Shown here: piece by piece, positions 1 through 8,421 of the stretch | How the letters are laid out: each line of letters opens with the position of its first letter | Position numbering within the stretch: the stretch's first letter is position 1 | Source: Dokdonia sinensis | GTDB taxonomy: Bacteria; Bacteroidota; Bacteroidia; Flavobacteriales; Flavobacteriaceae | NCBI RefSeq assembly: GCF_003688895.1 | Contig: NZ_REFV01000016.1 | Coordinates: forward strand, 20,803 to 84,802 | DNA: 64,000 nt | Direction: 5' to 3' | The notes under the pieces: generated by a model | Database searches by the model: none | Seen by the model: the letters and a program-made list of their open reading frames with translations, nothing else | What the model was told of the DNA's origin: nothing | Program-made: the position numbers and the translations under genes

Positions 1-89
1 TAAGCATATCTCCTCGCATTAAAAAGCCGAAGTAACCTAACAAAAAGTTTCTCCGGCTCACGTAAAAACCTCAACATTGTGAGACCTTT

Positions 90-1163
90 TTACTTTTTAA
101 AACTAAAAAACTGATTAATCTGATCTGAAAGAAAGGCATTGCTCGATTCATAAAGCGCATCTGCAAGTCTCTCACCATCTACCTCTACAAATTTTGCATT
201 CTCGCTTATAGAACTTCTCCACTCTGTAACTCTGTATAAATTTCCTATATCGTAGGTTGTGCTTGCTTTACCCTTATCATAGGTGCTCACCTTAGTATTT
301 TCTACCACGCTTCCTATATACAAGGGTTTCTTTAGTATACCCTCTGAAGTTACTCTTTTGAGGCCAGAGCCTTGATAAAACCCGATTCTGGTAGGAATCC
401 TATAGGTGCTTTCTTGCCCTTTCATACGCAAACCCTTTTTTACTGGAGCGGCAACGGTATGCGTTCCTAGCATAAGATTTGTCTTTATCTGCGCATTTGC
501 AGCCCCTATGGATTTAAACCATGAGGATCCAGCTTCGCTATAATTGAGTGCAAGATCTACTTCAATAACAAGAACGTCGTCTAAATCTTTAGAAAGTTGG
601 TTAGGGCCGGACAATGCTTTTCCCACAGCTTTGAAACCGCTTAAAAATCCGTCTTTCTTTGACGCCTTACCCTCTGCCTCTCTCTTGCTTACATAAAAGG
701 TTGCTCCAGAAGGTATGCATTCTATATATCCCGGGTTTGCACTTTCTCTCAATGAGGGTCCCTCCATCACTACGGCATTTTTAAAATAATCTGTTCCTGA
801 AGCGACGTTTCCCGCAAGCACTTCCATTCCGTTATTTTCTAGTTGGCTAACAAAATCTGCATAAAGAGCATCCACCTTAGCCTGAATTGCCTCCGTATTT
901 ACGCCTTTTAGTCCAAGGGCCGCCATTGCCTTTGCTTCTCCACGACCTTTTCCTCTAAAGCTACTTTTTGCTTTATAATCTACATCCTCTCTATAAACTT
1001 CTACTAGGACATTAAAAGAGGCAATGTATGCCTTGGAGGGCATTTTTTTTGAAGGTTTTTGTTGCGTGTGAGAAAGCTTCGTGTTGAGTTCCCCGAGAGT
1101 TTGTGCTTGAGCAGTTATTGTTCCTAAGACCAATAGAATTCCGATTAATAATTTTGTTTTCAT
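90..1163 (-). CDS. Secreted protein of unknown function
   Basis: The start is the ATG at 1163. The frame stays open ten codons further upstream, but this ATG begins a clean signal peptide (MKTKLLIGILLVLGTITAQA) that ends in a type I cleavage site. The mature protein of about 337 residues is predicted to be periplasmic or surface exposed. I recognise no family. It has no repeats, no C-terminal sorting domain and few cysteines, and a lysine/serine-rich stretch follows the signal peptide. Its upstream region carries an 18-bp palindrome (1221-1238) at almost the same distance from the start as a palindrome upstream of the neighbouring lipoprotein gene, so the two may share a regulator. The coding call is firm and the function is open. 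Confidence 0.8.
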   Translation of the reverse strand: MKTKLLIGILLVLGTITAQAQTLGELNTKLSHTQQKPSKKMPSKAYIASFNVLVEVYREDVDYKAKSSFRGKGRGEAKAMAALGLKGVNTEAIQAKVDALYADFVSQLENNGMEVLAGNVASGTDYFKNAVVMEGPSLRESANPGYIECIPSGATFYVSKREAEGKASKKDGFLSGFKAVGKALSGPNQLSKDLDDVLVIEVDLALNYSEAGSSWFKSIGAANAQIKTNLMLGTHTVAAPVKKGLRMKGQESTYRIPTRIGFYQGSGLKRVTSEGILKKPLYIGSVVENTKVSTYDKGKASTTYDIGNLYRVTEWRSSISENAKFVEVDGERLADALYESSNAFLSDQINQFFSFKK

Positions 1164-1220
1164 AATGATTAGTTTAAGATTTTTACACTTCAAATGTCAT
1201 ATTTTGAACGCCCTAGTTCA

Positions 1221-1238
1221 ATAGGGCAATTGCCGTAT
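1221..1238. promoter_or_regulatory. 18-bp palindrome upstream of a secreted-protein gene
   Basis: ATAGGGCAATTGCCGTAT is an inverted repeat of 8-base arms around AT with one mismatch. Its near edge is 57 bases from the ATG at 1163. The site at 1926-1943 is a perfect version, 58 bases from the next gene's ATG. A matching position and sequence upstream of two neighbouring genes suggests an operator for an unidentified dimeric regulator. Confidence 0.5.
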
Positions 1239-1276
1239 TCTGTCTTATATGCATTTAACTTATTGAAAATTCGGTG

Positions 1277-1296
1277 TTCGCTTTCGCGAAAGCGAA
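1277..1296. repeat. Dispersed palindrome, 20-bp perfect copy
   Basis: TTCGCTTTCGCGAAAGCGAA is a perfect palindrome and the longest intergenic copy here of the CGCTTTCGCGAAAGCG element that is scattered through the window. It lies between the terminator of the lipoprotein gene and the operator of the next gene. It has no T-tract of its own. Confidence 0.85.
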
Positions 1297-1302
1297 GTAA
1301 AA

Positions 1303-1327
1303 AAAAGCAGTCCCGAAGACTGCTTTT
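1303..1327 (-). terminator. Intrinsic terminator of the 1349-1867 lipoprotein gene
   Basis: Ten-base arms AAAAGCAGTC (1303-1312) and GACTGCTTTT (1318-1327) close a five-base loop that reads TTCGG on the minus strand. On that strand the stem is followed by a run of T. It lies 22 bases past the stop codon of the lipoprotein gene. Confidence 0.85.
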
Positions 1328-1348
1328 AAACATTATTTTATTGTTAGT

Positions 1349-1867
1349 CTAAAGGTCAAGATTAAACGACCCATTCGTCACGCTTACTGTAGACTCATCG
1401 TCTGGATTTCTCGCAGTAAACTCAAAAGTTCCTTCGATTTTAGAATCTGTTATAGTAACGATGTTTACTTCTCCGGAAGCGTTCTCATCAAAAGGCGCAG
1501 ACCATATTTGAGTATCCGTAGGATTGCTGGCATTAGCCTCAATATAGGAAGCCACGATTGAGATATTTGCTCCGCCGCCGATGATGTAGGTACCCTCTGC
1601 GTCGACTCCCTGTAGTGTTAGTGTGATGTTACGACTGCTGGAAAATTCGTTAGAGGTGATAAGTGTAGTGGTCATTCCGTTTGCGGTCACTTGGCTCACA
1701 GAGGTTCCCATTGCATCAGACGTATAGCTAGCACCGTCTACAGAAGCGGTTACCGTTCCGTTAGAAGCGCTTCCCGCATCGCCGCCATCATCGTCAGATT
1801 TACAGGATTGAAGTGAAAGTACTGTGGTCGCTATAAAAGCAACCATTAAAAATTTAAGAGTTTTCAT
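1349..1867 (-). CDS. Lipoprotein resembling the DUF6252 family
   Basis: A 172-residue lipoprotein. The N-terminus has a hydrophobic signal followed by the lipobox LQSC (Cys at about residue 22) and an acidic stretch KSDDDGGD, which favours surface exposure by the rule for Bacteroidota lipoproteins. The rest is a single Ser/Thr-rich beta domain with alternating hydrophobic residues. Its layout (VDG near the start, an isoleucine/glycine hairpin, then a GTFEFTARN segment) resembles the small flavobacterial DUF6252 lipoproteins. That assignment is from memory of the family and not proven. It has its own terminator and a perfect palindrome upstream. Function unknown. Confidence 0.75.
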   Translation of the reverse strand: MKTLKFLMVAFIATTVLSLQSCKSDDDGGDAGSASNGTVTASVDGASYTSDAMGTSVSQVTANGMTTTLITSNEFSSSRNITLTLQGVDAEGTYIIGGGANISIVASYIEANASNPTDTQIWSAPFDENASGEVNIVTITDSKIEGTFEFTARNPDDESTVSVTNGSFNLDL

Positions 1868-1925
1868 AATGAGGTTTTTAGTAATTAGTATGGCACAAAA
1901 TTGCCGTAATTACCACCTCAAATCA

Positions 1926-1943
1926 ATACGGCAGTTGCCGTAT
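1926..1943. promoter_or_regulatory. 18-bp perfect palindrome upstream of the lipoprotein gene
   Basis: ATACGGCAGTTGCCGTAT has perfect 8-base arms around GT. Its near edge is 58 bases from the ATG at 1867, matching the site at 1221-1238. A looser copy (ATGGCA at 1890-1895, TGCCGT at 1902-1907) lies between it and the start codon. It also sits just past the stop codon of the GSCFA gene. Confidence 0.5.
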
Positions 1944-1944
1944 T

Positions 1945-2913
1945 CTACTTAAAATCAATGTATGGATATTGTTTCTGAAGATTTTCCATACGCTCATTGA
2001 GTTTCATCAAAAAAGATTTGTGTTGCTCACTTTCGGTATTAAATGGTCTGTGGGAAAGCCCTGCTTGGATGATTCCCACTTCTTTTAGGGTGTCATAGGT
2101 TTTCGTACTTCGGCTACGCTCAGTATAAACTCCAGCATATACCTCCAAAAACTTTTCCCAAATATAGTCCACCGCCTGCTCTGAAGGGTGTAACATATCG
2201 CTTGCATAAAAACGATAGTCCCGCAACTCATCCATCATCAGCTCATAAGCTGGAAAATAGCTCGCACTCCCAGATTCACAAACTTCGTGTATCGCCGAAA
2301 GTAAGTGCGCTTTACTTCTATTGTTCTCCACAAAACCATCCTTAAGATGTCTTACAGGAGAAACGGTAAATACAATTTGAGCCTTAGGATTCAGCTTTTT
2401 TATGAACGCTATCTGTCGCTCGAGACTTGCCGTGATTTCAGAAATAGGAAGTAAGCCTTTAGCAAACTGGTTTTGTGGTATTTTATGACAGTTGGCAACC
2501 AGAACACCCGTAGGCGTGTGTTGATATGCCCAAGCTGTTCCCAGCGTAATGAAGATGTGCGAAGCCTCTTTAACAGTATTTCTTAGTTGCGACTTTGCAT
2601 TATTCAATCTATCCAACAGCACTCCACGAGAGGTTGCATTTAATCTACTGTGCGCCACAAAGGATTTCCAAACACCGTCCAACTCAAAGATAGTCTCCTC
2701 CATATCTCTATCTTCACAAGCATCCAGCAATACCCGTTCTATCGCCAGAGGGTGAAATAAAATTCCAAACGGATTTGTCGTTGCCTGAAATTTATAGTAT
2801 TCTAATTTCTGCCCAATATTCTCAGCAAAGCAGGAGCCTAAGAGTAAGAGCTTATCCTTGTAACCGAATTGGTTTTTTGAAGAGGTTAGCGGGATTTTTG
2901 TTTGTAGGTTCAT
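1945..2913 (-). CDS. GSCFA domain protein
   Basis: A 322-residue protein with the family-defining GSCFA block in the segment LLLGSCFAENIGQKL (about residues 24-38), followed by the usual NPFGILFHP motif. The GSCFA fold is related to SGNH hydrolases. The HPSEQAVDYIWE block near residue 242 supplies the conserved histidine. It has no signal peptide, so it is probably cytoplasmic. The substrate is unknown in the family. One oddity: residues near 265 read TERSRST. They come from a small dispersed repeat (2107-2124) that occurs in many Bacteroidota genomes and lies here in frame without breaking the gene. Confidence 0.85.
   Translation of the reverse strand: MNLQTKIPLTSSKNQFGYKDKLLLLGSCFAENIGQKLEYYKFQATTNPFGILFHPLAIERVLLDACEDRDMEETIFELDGVWKSFVAHSRLNATSRGVLLDRLNNAKSQLRNTVKEASHIFITLGTAWAYQHTPTGVLVANCHKIPQNQFAKGLLPISEITASLERQIAFIKKLNPKAQIVFTVSPVRHLKDGFVENNRSKAHLLSAIHEVCESGSASYFPAYELMMDELRDYRFYASDMLHPSEQAVDYIWEKFLEVYAGVYTERSRSTKTYDTLKEVGIIQAGLSHRPFNTESEQHKSFLMKLNERMENLQKQYPYIDFK
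2107..2124. repeat. Small dispersed repeat inside the GSCFA gene
   Basis: ACTTCGGCTACGCTCAGT belongs to the family CTTCGnCTnCGCTCAG. Read in frame it gives TERSRS. A relative lies on the opposite strand between genes near 57934-57950. Confidence 0.6.
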
Positions 2914-2931
2914 CTGGCAAAGAAAAATTGG

Positions 2932-2960
2932 TTTCTCACAAAGTCACAAAGACACTAAGG
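2932..2960. repeat. Left inverted flank of the GxxExxY gene
   Basis: The sequence from TCTCACAAAG onward, with two CACAAAG-like blocks, is repeated in inverted orientation at 3376-3405. Over about 28 bases roughly 20 positions match. It begins directly after the 3' end of the GxxExxY gene. Confidence 0.6.
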
Positions 2961-2968
2961 ATTAGCGC

Positions 2969-3373
2969 TTATAATTCTCCATTTATAATTCTTGTAATAC
3001 CGTTCTTGATTAGTGCGCTATTAAAGTTAATTAGTAATCCCAGTTTTAAATCTGCAAGTTTAAGATACGTAAGTAACTGTTTACAATGAACAGGATTGAT
3101 TTGTTGAACCGATTTGATTTCAACTATAACCTTATTTTCTACTATCAAGTCCGTACGAAAGCCCAACTCCATCTTTCTTCCTTTCCAAATCACAGGCATA
3201 GCCTGCTGGCGCGTAACTTTCAAACCAATATTAGTCAATTCGTGATACAATATTTCCTCATAGACCGACTCAAGTAACCCTGGCCCTAGACCTACGTGAA
3301 TATGGTAAGAGGCATCAACAATAATGGAAGCCAAGTCATTCTCCCAAAATTCATCATTTTCATTATCATCCAT
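2969..3373 (-). CDS. GxxExxY protein
   Basis: A 134-residue protein of the GxxExxY family (TIGR04256 type). The naming motif appears as GLLESVYEEILYHEL near residue 32. A later block, DLIVENKVIVEIKSV, has the D...ExK pattern of PD-(D/E)XK nuclease folds. The family is widespread and patchily distributed in bacteria, and its role is not established. Here the gene stands alone between GSCFA and alaS, framed by an inverted pair of CACAAAG-rich repeats (2932-2960 and 3376-3405). This suggests it may move as a cassette. Confidence 0.85.
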   Translation of the reverse strand: MDDNENDEFWENDLASIIVDASYHIHVGLGPGLLESVYEEILYHELTNIGLKVTRQQAMPVIWKGRKMELGFRTDLIVENKVIVEIKSVQQINPVHCKQLLTYLKLADLKLGLLINFNSALIKNGITRIINGEL

Positions 3374-3375
3374 AA

Positions 3376-3405
3376 TTCTTTGTGCCTTTGTGCCTCCGTG
3401 AGAAA
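3376..3405. repeat. Right inverted flank of the GxxExxY gene
   Basis: CTTTGTGCCTTTGTGCCTCC followed by GTGAGAAAA is the inverted partner of 2932-2960. It begins three bases upstream of the gene's ATG. Confidence 0.6.
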
Positions 3406-3423
3406 ACTAAAGCAACAGTAAAC

Positions 3424-6042
3424 TTACTCCTTCAAAAACTCCCTAACCGCCTCAAGCGCCTCATCAATCCCTTCAGGTTTTTTACCTCCTGCAGTTGCAA
3501 AGAAAGGCTGACCGCCTCCTCCGCCTTGAATGTATTTTCCGAGTTCGCGTACCACGGTTCCAGCGTTTAGGTCTTTGGATTTCACAAGGGCTTTTGAAAT
3601 ATAACAGCTTAAGAGTGCTTTGCCATTTTGTTCTGTCCCGAAGAGGAGGAAGACATCGTCTTTGCCTTCTCCCAGTTTGAATGCTAGGTCTTTTATCGCT
3701 CCAGCATCTAGGTCTACTTTTTTTGCTAGGAATTGAATACCATTTATGGTTTCAAATTCTTTTTCTAGGTCACCGCCTAAGTTTTGAGCTTTTTCTTTAA
3801 TGAGGGCTTCCACCTGCTTTTTGAGCGCGGTGTTTTCTTCCATTAAGCCGGAGATGGCTTTTACTGGATCTTGGTTTCCTTTGAGGGTAGCTTTTACTTG
3901 GTTGTAGGCTTCGGTTTCTGAAGTGAAATAATCCTTAGCCGAATCATTAGTTATTGCCTCGATACGACGTATTCCTGATGCCACAGCACCTTCTGAGGTA
4001 ATTTTAAAGTGCCAGATATCACCCGTTTGCTTTACGTGTGTTCCACCACAAAGTTCCATCGATTTCCCGAAGCGGATGGTTCGTACCACATCTCCATACT
4101 TCTCTCCAAAAAGCGCAATCGCTCCTTCGTCAATCGCTTGTTCGTAAGCAATCCCTCGCTGTTCTTCTAGTGGAAGGTTTTCGCGGATTCTCGCGTTTAC
4201 AAAATCTTCTACCTCACGCAGTTCTTCTGATGTTACCTTTGAGAAATGGGAAAAGTCAAAACGTAGGTTTCGGCTATGTACCATACTTCCTTTTTGCTCT
4301 ACGTGGGTTCCTAAAACTTTACGCAGGGCTTGGTGCAGTAGGTGTGTTGCACTATGGTTTGCATTGGTTCGGTTGCGTTGTTTTGTGTCTACCACGGCCT
4401 TAAATGTTCCGTCTGTGGAGCGTGGAAGATTTTTGGCTAGATGAATAATCAGGTTATTTTCCTTCTTCGTATCGACGATGTAGACGACCTCTCCGTTGGG
4501 CGCTTCGAGATATCCTTTATCGCCTACTTGTCCTCCACCTTCTGGATAGAAAGGTGTGAGGTTAAATACGAGTTGGAACAACTCACCGTCCTTTTTACTT
4601 TCGGTCTTTCGGTAGCGGGTGATTTTTACGTTTGTTTCTAAGGTATCGTAACCTATGAATTCTTCTTCGGCGTCTTCTTGTAGGATATTCCAATCGCCCG
4701 TTTCTACCTTACCAGCAGAGCGGGAACGGTCTTTTTGTTTTTGTAATTCGGCTTCGAAGCCTTTTTCATCCAATTTATATCCCTTTTCAGATAAGATAAG
4801 TGCCGTTAAATCTATCGGAAACCCAAAGGTGTCATACAATTCGAATGCTTTTTCTCCAGAAAGACTATCCCCTTTCGCGAAAGCGGAAATCATCCCATCC
4901 AGCATCACAAGACCTTGTTCTAACGTCCTTAAGAAAGAAGCTTCCTCCTCACGAATTACGTTTGTGATTAAATTTTTCTGAGCCTCAAGTTCTGGGAAGG
5001 CATCGCCCATTTGGCTCACAAGTGTCGCAACGAGCTTGTAAATAAAAGGTTCTTTAGTATCTAGAAATGTGAATCCGTAACGGATGGCACGACGCAATAT
5101 TCGGCGTATGACGTAGCCTGCCCCTGTGTTGCTGGGCAACTGCCCATCTGCAATAGAAAATGAGACAGCGCGCACGTGGTCTGCAATGACGCGTACGGCA
5201 ATATCTACCTCCTCGTCGTTACCACATTTTGAGTTTGTGATGGTTTCTATCTCGCGCATCAAAGGCGTAAAAACATCCGTATCATAGTTGGACTGCACTC
5301 CCTGAAGCACCATACACAGGCGCTCAAAGCCCATTCCCGTGTCCACGTGTTGCGCAGGAAGTTTTATGAGCGAACCGTCTGCCATACGATTGTACTGCAT
5401 AAAAACGAGGTTCCAAATCTCAATAACCTGTGGGTGATCTTCATTTACGAGCGTACGCCCGTCTACTGCCTTTTTTTCTTCTTCTGAGCGTATATCTGCG
5501 TGTATTTCTGAACAAGGACCGCAAGGACCTTGTGCTCCCATTTCCCAAAAGTTGTCTTTTTTGTTTCCGTTAAGAATACGGTCTTCGGCAATGTGCTGTT
5601 TCCAGAAATTATATGCCTCAGTATCTCTATCTAAATCCTCGCCTTTATCGCCTTCAAAAATGGTCACGTACAGGCTGTCTTTTGAAATTCCGTAGACTTC
5701 AGTCAGCAATTCCCACGCCCAGGCAATTGCTTCTTCTTTAAAGTAATCGCCAAAACTCCAGTTGCCCAACATCTCAAACATCGTGTGATGATACGTGTCC
5801 TTCCCCACTTCCTCTAGATCGTTGTGTTTTCCAGAAACACGCAAGCATTTTTGAGTATCTGTAAGCCGGGTGTTTTTTGGCGTTCCATTTCCTAAGAAAT
5901 ACTCCTTAAACGGCACCATTCCTGCGTTTGTAAACATAAGCGTAGGATCATCCTTGAGCACCATTGGGGCAGATGGGACGATGGTATGCTTTTTAGATTC
6001 AAAAAACTCGAGGAACTTTTGGCGTATTTCTTGCGATTTCAT
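3424..6042 (-). CDS. alaS: Alanine-tRNA ligase
   Basis: Charges tRNA-Ala in the cytoplasm. It is 872 residues from the ATG at 6042, the family's normal length. The frame is open 43 codons further upstream, but that part is only translated repeat DNA, and [19 protein letters not shown] is the standard start. Domains in order: class II catalytic core with [16 protein letters not shown], tRNA recognition, editing domain with [11 protein letters not shown] and CGGTHV (zinc ligands), and a C-terminal DHHA1-type domain with GGGGGQP. A partial copy of the window's palindrome (CTTTCGCGAAAG, 4872-4883) is read in frame inside the gene as FAKG. It is divergent from the M23 peptidase gene. Confidence 0.98.
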   Translation of the reverse strand: MKSQEIRQKFLEFFESKKHTIVPSAPMVLKDDPTLMFTNAGMVPFKEYFLGNGTPKNTRLTDTQKCLRVSGKHNDLEEVGKDTYHHTMFEMLGNWSFGDYFKEEAIAWAWELLTEVYGISKDSLYVTIFEGDKGEDLDRDTEAYNFWKQHIAEDRILNGNKKDNFWEMGAQGPCGPCSEIHADIRSEEEKKAVDGRTLVNEDHPQVIEIWNLVFMQYNRMADGSLIKLPAQHVDTGMGFERLCMVLQGVQSNYDTDVFTPLMREIETITNSKCGNDEEVDIAVRVIADHVRAVSFSIADGQLPSNTGAGYVIRRILRRAIRYGFTFLDTKEPFIYKLVATLVSQMGDAFPELEAQKNLITNVIREEEASFLRTLEQGLVMLDGMISAFAKGDSLSGEKAFELYDTFGFPIDLTALILSEKGYKLDEKGFEAELQKQKDRSRSAGKVETGDWNILQEDAEEEFIGYDTLETNVKITRYRKTESKKDGELFQLVFNLTPFYPEGGGQVGDKGYLEAPNGEVVYIVDTKKENNLIIHLAKNLPRSTDGTFKAVVDTKQRNRTNANHSATHLLHQALRKVLGTHVEQKGSMVHSRNLRFDFSHFSKVTSEELREVEDFVNARIRENLPLEEQRGIAYEQAIDEGAIALFGEKYGDVVRTIRFGKSMELCGGTHVKQTGDIWHFKITSEGAVASGIRRIEAITNDSAKDYFTSETEAYNQVKATLKGNQDPVKAISGLMEENTALKKQVEALIKEKAQNLGGDLEKEFETINGIQFLAKKVDLDAGAIKDLAFKLGEGKDDVFLLFGTEQNGKALLSCYISKALVKSKDLNAGTVVRELGKYIQGGGGGQPFFATAGGKKPEGIDEALEAVREFLKE

Positions 6043-6100
6043 ATCGGGAAAGGTTCGGATAATAATGGTTATATTTGAACGTTGTGTCAAGGGATAGTGG

Positions 6101-6136
6101 CGCTCCTGCCTGCCGGCAGGCAGGTTCGCGAAAGCG
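6101..6136. repeat. GC-rich palindrome nested in the CGCTTTCGCGAAAGCG palindrome
   Basis: CGCT (6101-6104) is followed by the perfect palindrome CCTGCCTGCCGGCAGGCAGG (6105-6124) and then TTCGCGAAAGCG (6125-6136). Removing the middle restores CGCTTTCGCGAAAGCG exactly. It is a non-coding copy in the leader of alaS. Confidence 0.85.
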
Positions 6137-6179
6137 TAAAAACCCCAAAAACATCCCGCAAAAATACACATTTTAACTT

Positions 6180-7151
6180 ATGTCGAAGGTTAAATATTAT
6201 TACGATAGCGAGACGCTATCTTACCGAAAAGTAGCCAAAAAGAAAGGGCGTACTCTAGGTGCTATTGTCATATTTCTTACCGCCTCTGCATTAATGGGGC
6301 TCATTATTACGATTACCGTTTTTAACTCCGGAGTAGATACTCCAAAAGAGCGCCGTCTAGAACGCGAGCTCGCCGAAAAAGACTTACAGACGGAAATCCA
6401 ACAACAACGCCTAGAGCAGATAGAACAGGTGCTGGCAGACATCCAGCAACGGGACAACAATATTTATAGAGTACTCTTTGAAACAAATCCTATCTCGCCA
6501 GAAATAAGGGAAGCAGGTTTTGGTGGAGTAAATCGTTACAAAGAGCTGGAGAAAATGAGCAACGGTAAGCTCATTGTAGAAAATGCAAAGAAAATAGACA
6601 AAATCTCAAAACAGCTAGTGGTACAATCCAAGTCCCTAGATGAAATCGTACAACTCGCAGAAGAAAAGGAAGAACTTCTTAAAACGATTCCTGCGATTAT
6701 GCCGGTGCAAAACGAGGATTTAACTCGTGTGGCTTCTGGTTACGGAATGCGGGTGCACCCTATCTTGAAGTATCGCCGTATGCACAACGGGATGGACTTT
6801 ACTGCTCCTCCAGGAACGCCAATTTATGCAACAGGCGATGGAAAAGTATCGAAAGTGGGCTTAGGTTCTGGTTACGGGAAAATGATCATCATTGAGCACG
6901 GTTTTGGCTACAAAACTTATTATGCGCATTTGAGCAAATACAACACCAAAGTAGGGCGCAATGTAAAGCGTGGTGAAATCATAGGCTACGTAGGAAACAG
7001 TGGCCTTTCATCAGGACCACACCTGCACTACGAAGTTTGGAAAAACGGAGTGGTGATGAACCCCGTAAACTTTTACCATAATGACCTCACTCCTGAGGAG
7101 TACGATATTATGCTGGCTAAGGCATCTATAGAAAATCAATCGCTAGACTAA
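6180..7151 (+). CDS. M23 family metallopeptidase, membrane anchored
   Basis: A 323-residue peptidoglycan hydrolase. There is a short cytoplasmic N-terminus, one membrane segment (about residues 27-48), a coiled-coil stretch (about 58-110) and a C-terminal M23 domain (about 195-300). The zinc-site motifs are complete: MHNGMDF supplies the first His and Asp, and GPHLHYEV supplies the HxH. It most likely cuts peptide cross-links in the periplasm during growth or division. The downstream MerR gene starts on the last base of its stop codon, so the two are translationally coupled. The alaS gene is divergent. Confidence 0.93.
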   Translation: MSKVKYYYDSETLSYRKVAKKKGRTLGAIVIFLTASALMGLIITITVFNSGVDTPKERRLERELAEKDLQTEIQQQRLEQIEQVLADIQQRDNNIYRVLFETNPISPEIREAGFGGVNRYKELEKMSNGKLIVENAKKIDKISKQLVVQSKSLDEIVQLAEEKEELLKTIPAIMPVQNEDLTRVASGYGMRVHPILKYRRMHNGMDFTAPPGTPIYATGDGKVSKVGLGSGYGKMIIIEHGFGYKTYYAHLSKYNTKVGRNVKRGEIIGYVGNSGLSSGPHLHYEVWKNGVVMNPVNFYHNDLTPEEYDIMLAKASIENQSLD

Positions 7152-7480
7152 TGCACATCGACCTTCCAGAAAAATTGTATTACAGCATAGGCGAGGTCGC
7201 AAAGGCCTTTGACGTCAATGCTTCCTTACTGCGTTTCTGGGAAAAGGAATTTGACGTGCTCCAACCAAAAAAAAATGCCAAGGGTACTCGTAAGTTTACG
7301 CCTGCAGATATTAAAAACCTTGAACTTATCTACCATCTCGTAAAAGAGCGTGGCTTCACGCTGGAAGGTGCAAAGATTCACCTCAAAGAAGGTAAGAAAG
7401 AGATTTTATCCAACTTCGACATTATCCGAAAGCTGGAAAGTGTAAAAGCGCAGTTGCTGGAGGTTAAAGGGAGTTTGTAA
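7151..7480 (+). CDS. MerR family transcriptional regulator
   Basis: A 109-residue regulator with an N-terminal MerR winged helix (YSIGEVAKAFDVNASLLRFW, about residues 11-30) and the following RKFTPADIKNLELIYHLV block. The C-terminus is a short coiled coil with no effector domain and no metal-binding cysteines. It overlaps the M23 peptidase stop by one base, an arrangement I recall as common in flavobacteria, so it may regulate cell-wall genes. The target is not visible here. Confidence 0.9.
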   Translation: MHIDLPEKLYYSIGEVAKAFDVNASLLRFWEKEFDVLQPKKNAKGTRKFTPADIKNLELIYHLVKERGFTLEGAKIHLKEGKKEILSNFDIIRKLESVKAQLLEVKGSL

Positions 7481-7499
7481 AAATTACATCGCTTTAATA

Positions 7500-7531
7500 T
7501 CACAGGTACGGAATTAATTCTGCACCTGTGA
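7500..7531. repeat. 32-base imperfect palindrome
   Basis: TCACAGGTACGGAATT is followed directly by AATTCTGCACCTGTGA, which is its reverse complement except at two positions. It starts 20 bases past the MerR stop and has no T-run after it, so it is not a typical terminator. Confidence 0.6.
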
Positions 7532-7550
7532 GATAAATAACAAGTAAGCG

Positions 7551-7586
7551 AAAAAGCTTTCCCCCGACCCTGAAGGGTGGCTTTTT
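7551..7586 (+). terminator. Probable terminator of the M23-merR unit
   Basis: AAAAAGC (7551-7557) pairs with GCTTTTT (7580-7586). The inner arms are ACCCT (7567-7571) and AGGGT (7574-7578). The outer arm ends in five T residues. Confidence 0.5.
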
Positions 7587-7818
7587 CTCAATTAAGCTAA
7601 TTTCCACTCCCTTTAGGGACGGGGAAAATGGAAATTAGCGACATTAAAATTCCTAACTACCACATTCTAGAAAATGGCCTTCTGAAGAGGGGTTGGGGAG
7701 ATGTTAACGCACAACTTTAAAACGAACCCCACTCATTAAACTTCTCCCATCTTTTCTTAACTTGCAATAACCTTAAAAGAGATTGTAACAATTACCATCA
7801 ATTTATAACTAACCCATT

Positions 7819-8421
7819 ATGAAAAAAGGATTAATCATATTACTAGTCATTGTAGGCGTCGCGCTATTAATAGGCGCTTGGTTTGCCCGAGTAAATAATA
7901 ATCTTGTACCGCTAGACGAAAGCGTGAGTGCGCAATGGGGGAATGTGGAGAGTGCCTACCAGCGCCGAGCAGACCTTATCCCGAATATTGTGAGTACAGC
8001 CAAAGCCTACGCAGAGTACGAGCAAGAGACTTTCGTCAAAGTGACCGAAGCACGGTCAAAAGCGACTTCTATACAGATAGATCCTTCTAACATCACTCCG
8101 GAGCAATTGGCGCAGTTCCAAAAAGCGCAGTCCGGACTCACCTCTGCCCTATCCCGATTACTGGCGACCTTTGAACGTTATCCAGACCTACAAGCAAACG
8201 ACAACTTCAGAGAGTTGATAAACGAACTGGAGCGTACAGAAAACAGAATAAATGTAGAGCGCAACCGTTTTAACGAGCAGGCTAAAGCACTAAATTCTGA
8301 AATCAGAAAATTCCCTACAAACTTTATTGCGGGCATATTAGGGTTTGAAAAGCGCGCTTATTTTGAAGCCGACGAAGGTTCTGAAGATGCGCCTAACGTG
8401 GGTGAAATGTTTGACAGCTAG
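7819..8421 (+). CDS. lemA: LemA family protein
   Basis: A 200-residue protein with one N-terminal membrane segment (about residues 4-22, GLIILLVIVGVALLIGAWFA) followed by the helical LemA domain. The conserved NNLVPLDESVSAQWGNVESA and RRADLIPNIV blocks are present, as is the ENRINVERNRFNE segment. LemA proteins are anchored in the inner membrane and their molecular role is unsettled. The next two genes encode TPM-domain proteins, the usual partners of lemA in Bacteroidota, and all three form one tight unit with no gap. Confidence 0.95.
   Translation: MKKGLIILLVIVGVALLIGAWFARVNNNLVPLDESVSAQWGNVESAYQRRADLIPNIVSTAKAYAEYEQETFVKVTEARSKATSIQIDPSNITPEQLAQFQKAQSGLTSALSRLLATFERYPDLQANDNFRELINELERTENRINVERNRFNEQAKALNSEIRKFPTNFIAGILGFEKRAYFEADEGSEDAPNVGEMFDS

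Larger units (their letters stand above)
7481..7818. other. Intergenic region with structured repeats, no gene
   Basis: No credible coding frame. It holds a 32-base imperfect palindrome (7500-7531), a terminator-like hairpin (7551-7586), and 11-base inverted arms GCTAATTTCCA (7596-7606) and TGGAAATTAGC (7629-7639) around a GC-rich loop. It ends in AT-rich DNA before lemA. The middle looks like a decayed dispersed repeat. Confidence 0.6.

Noticed and set aside
7596..7639. Riboswitch upstream of lemA
   Set aside because: The inverted arms are about 180 bases from lemA, the loop has no conserved aptamer core that I recognise, and the area looks like a decayed repeat.
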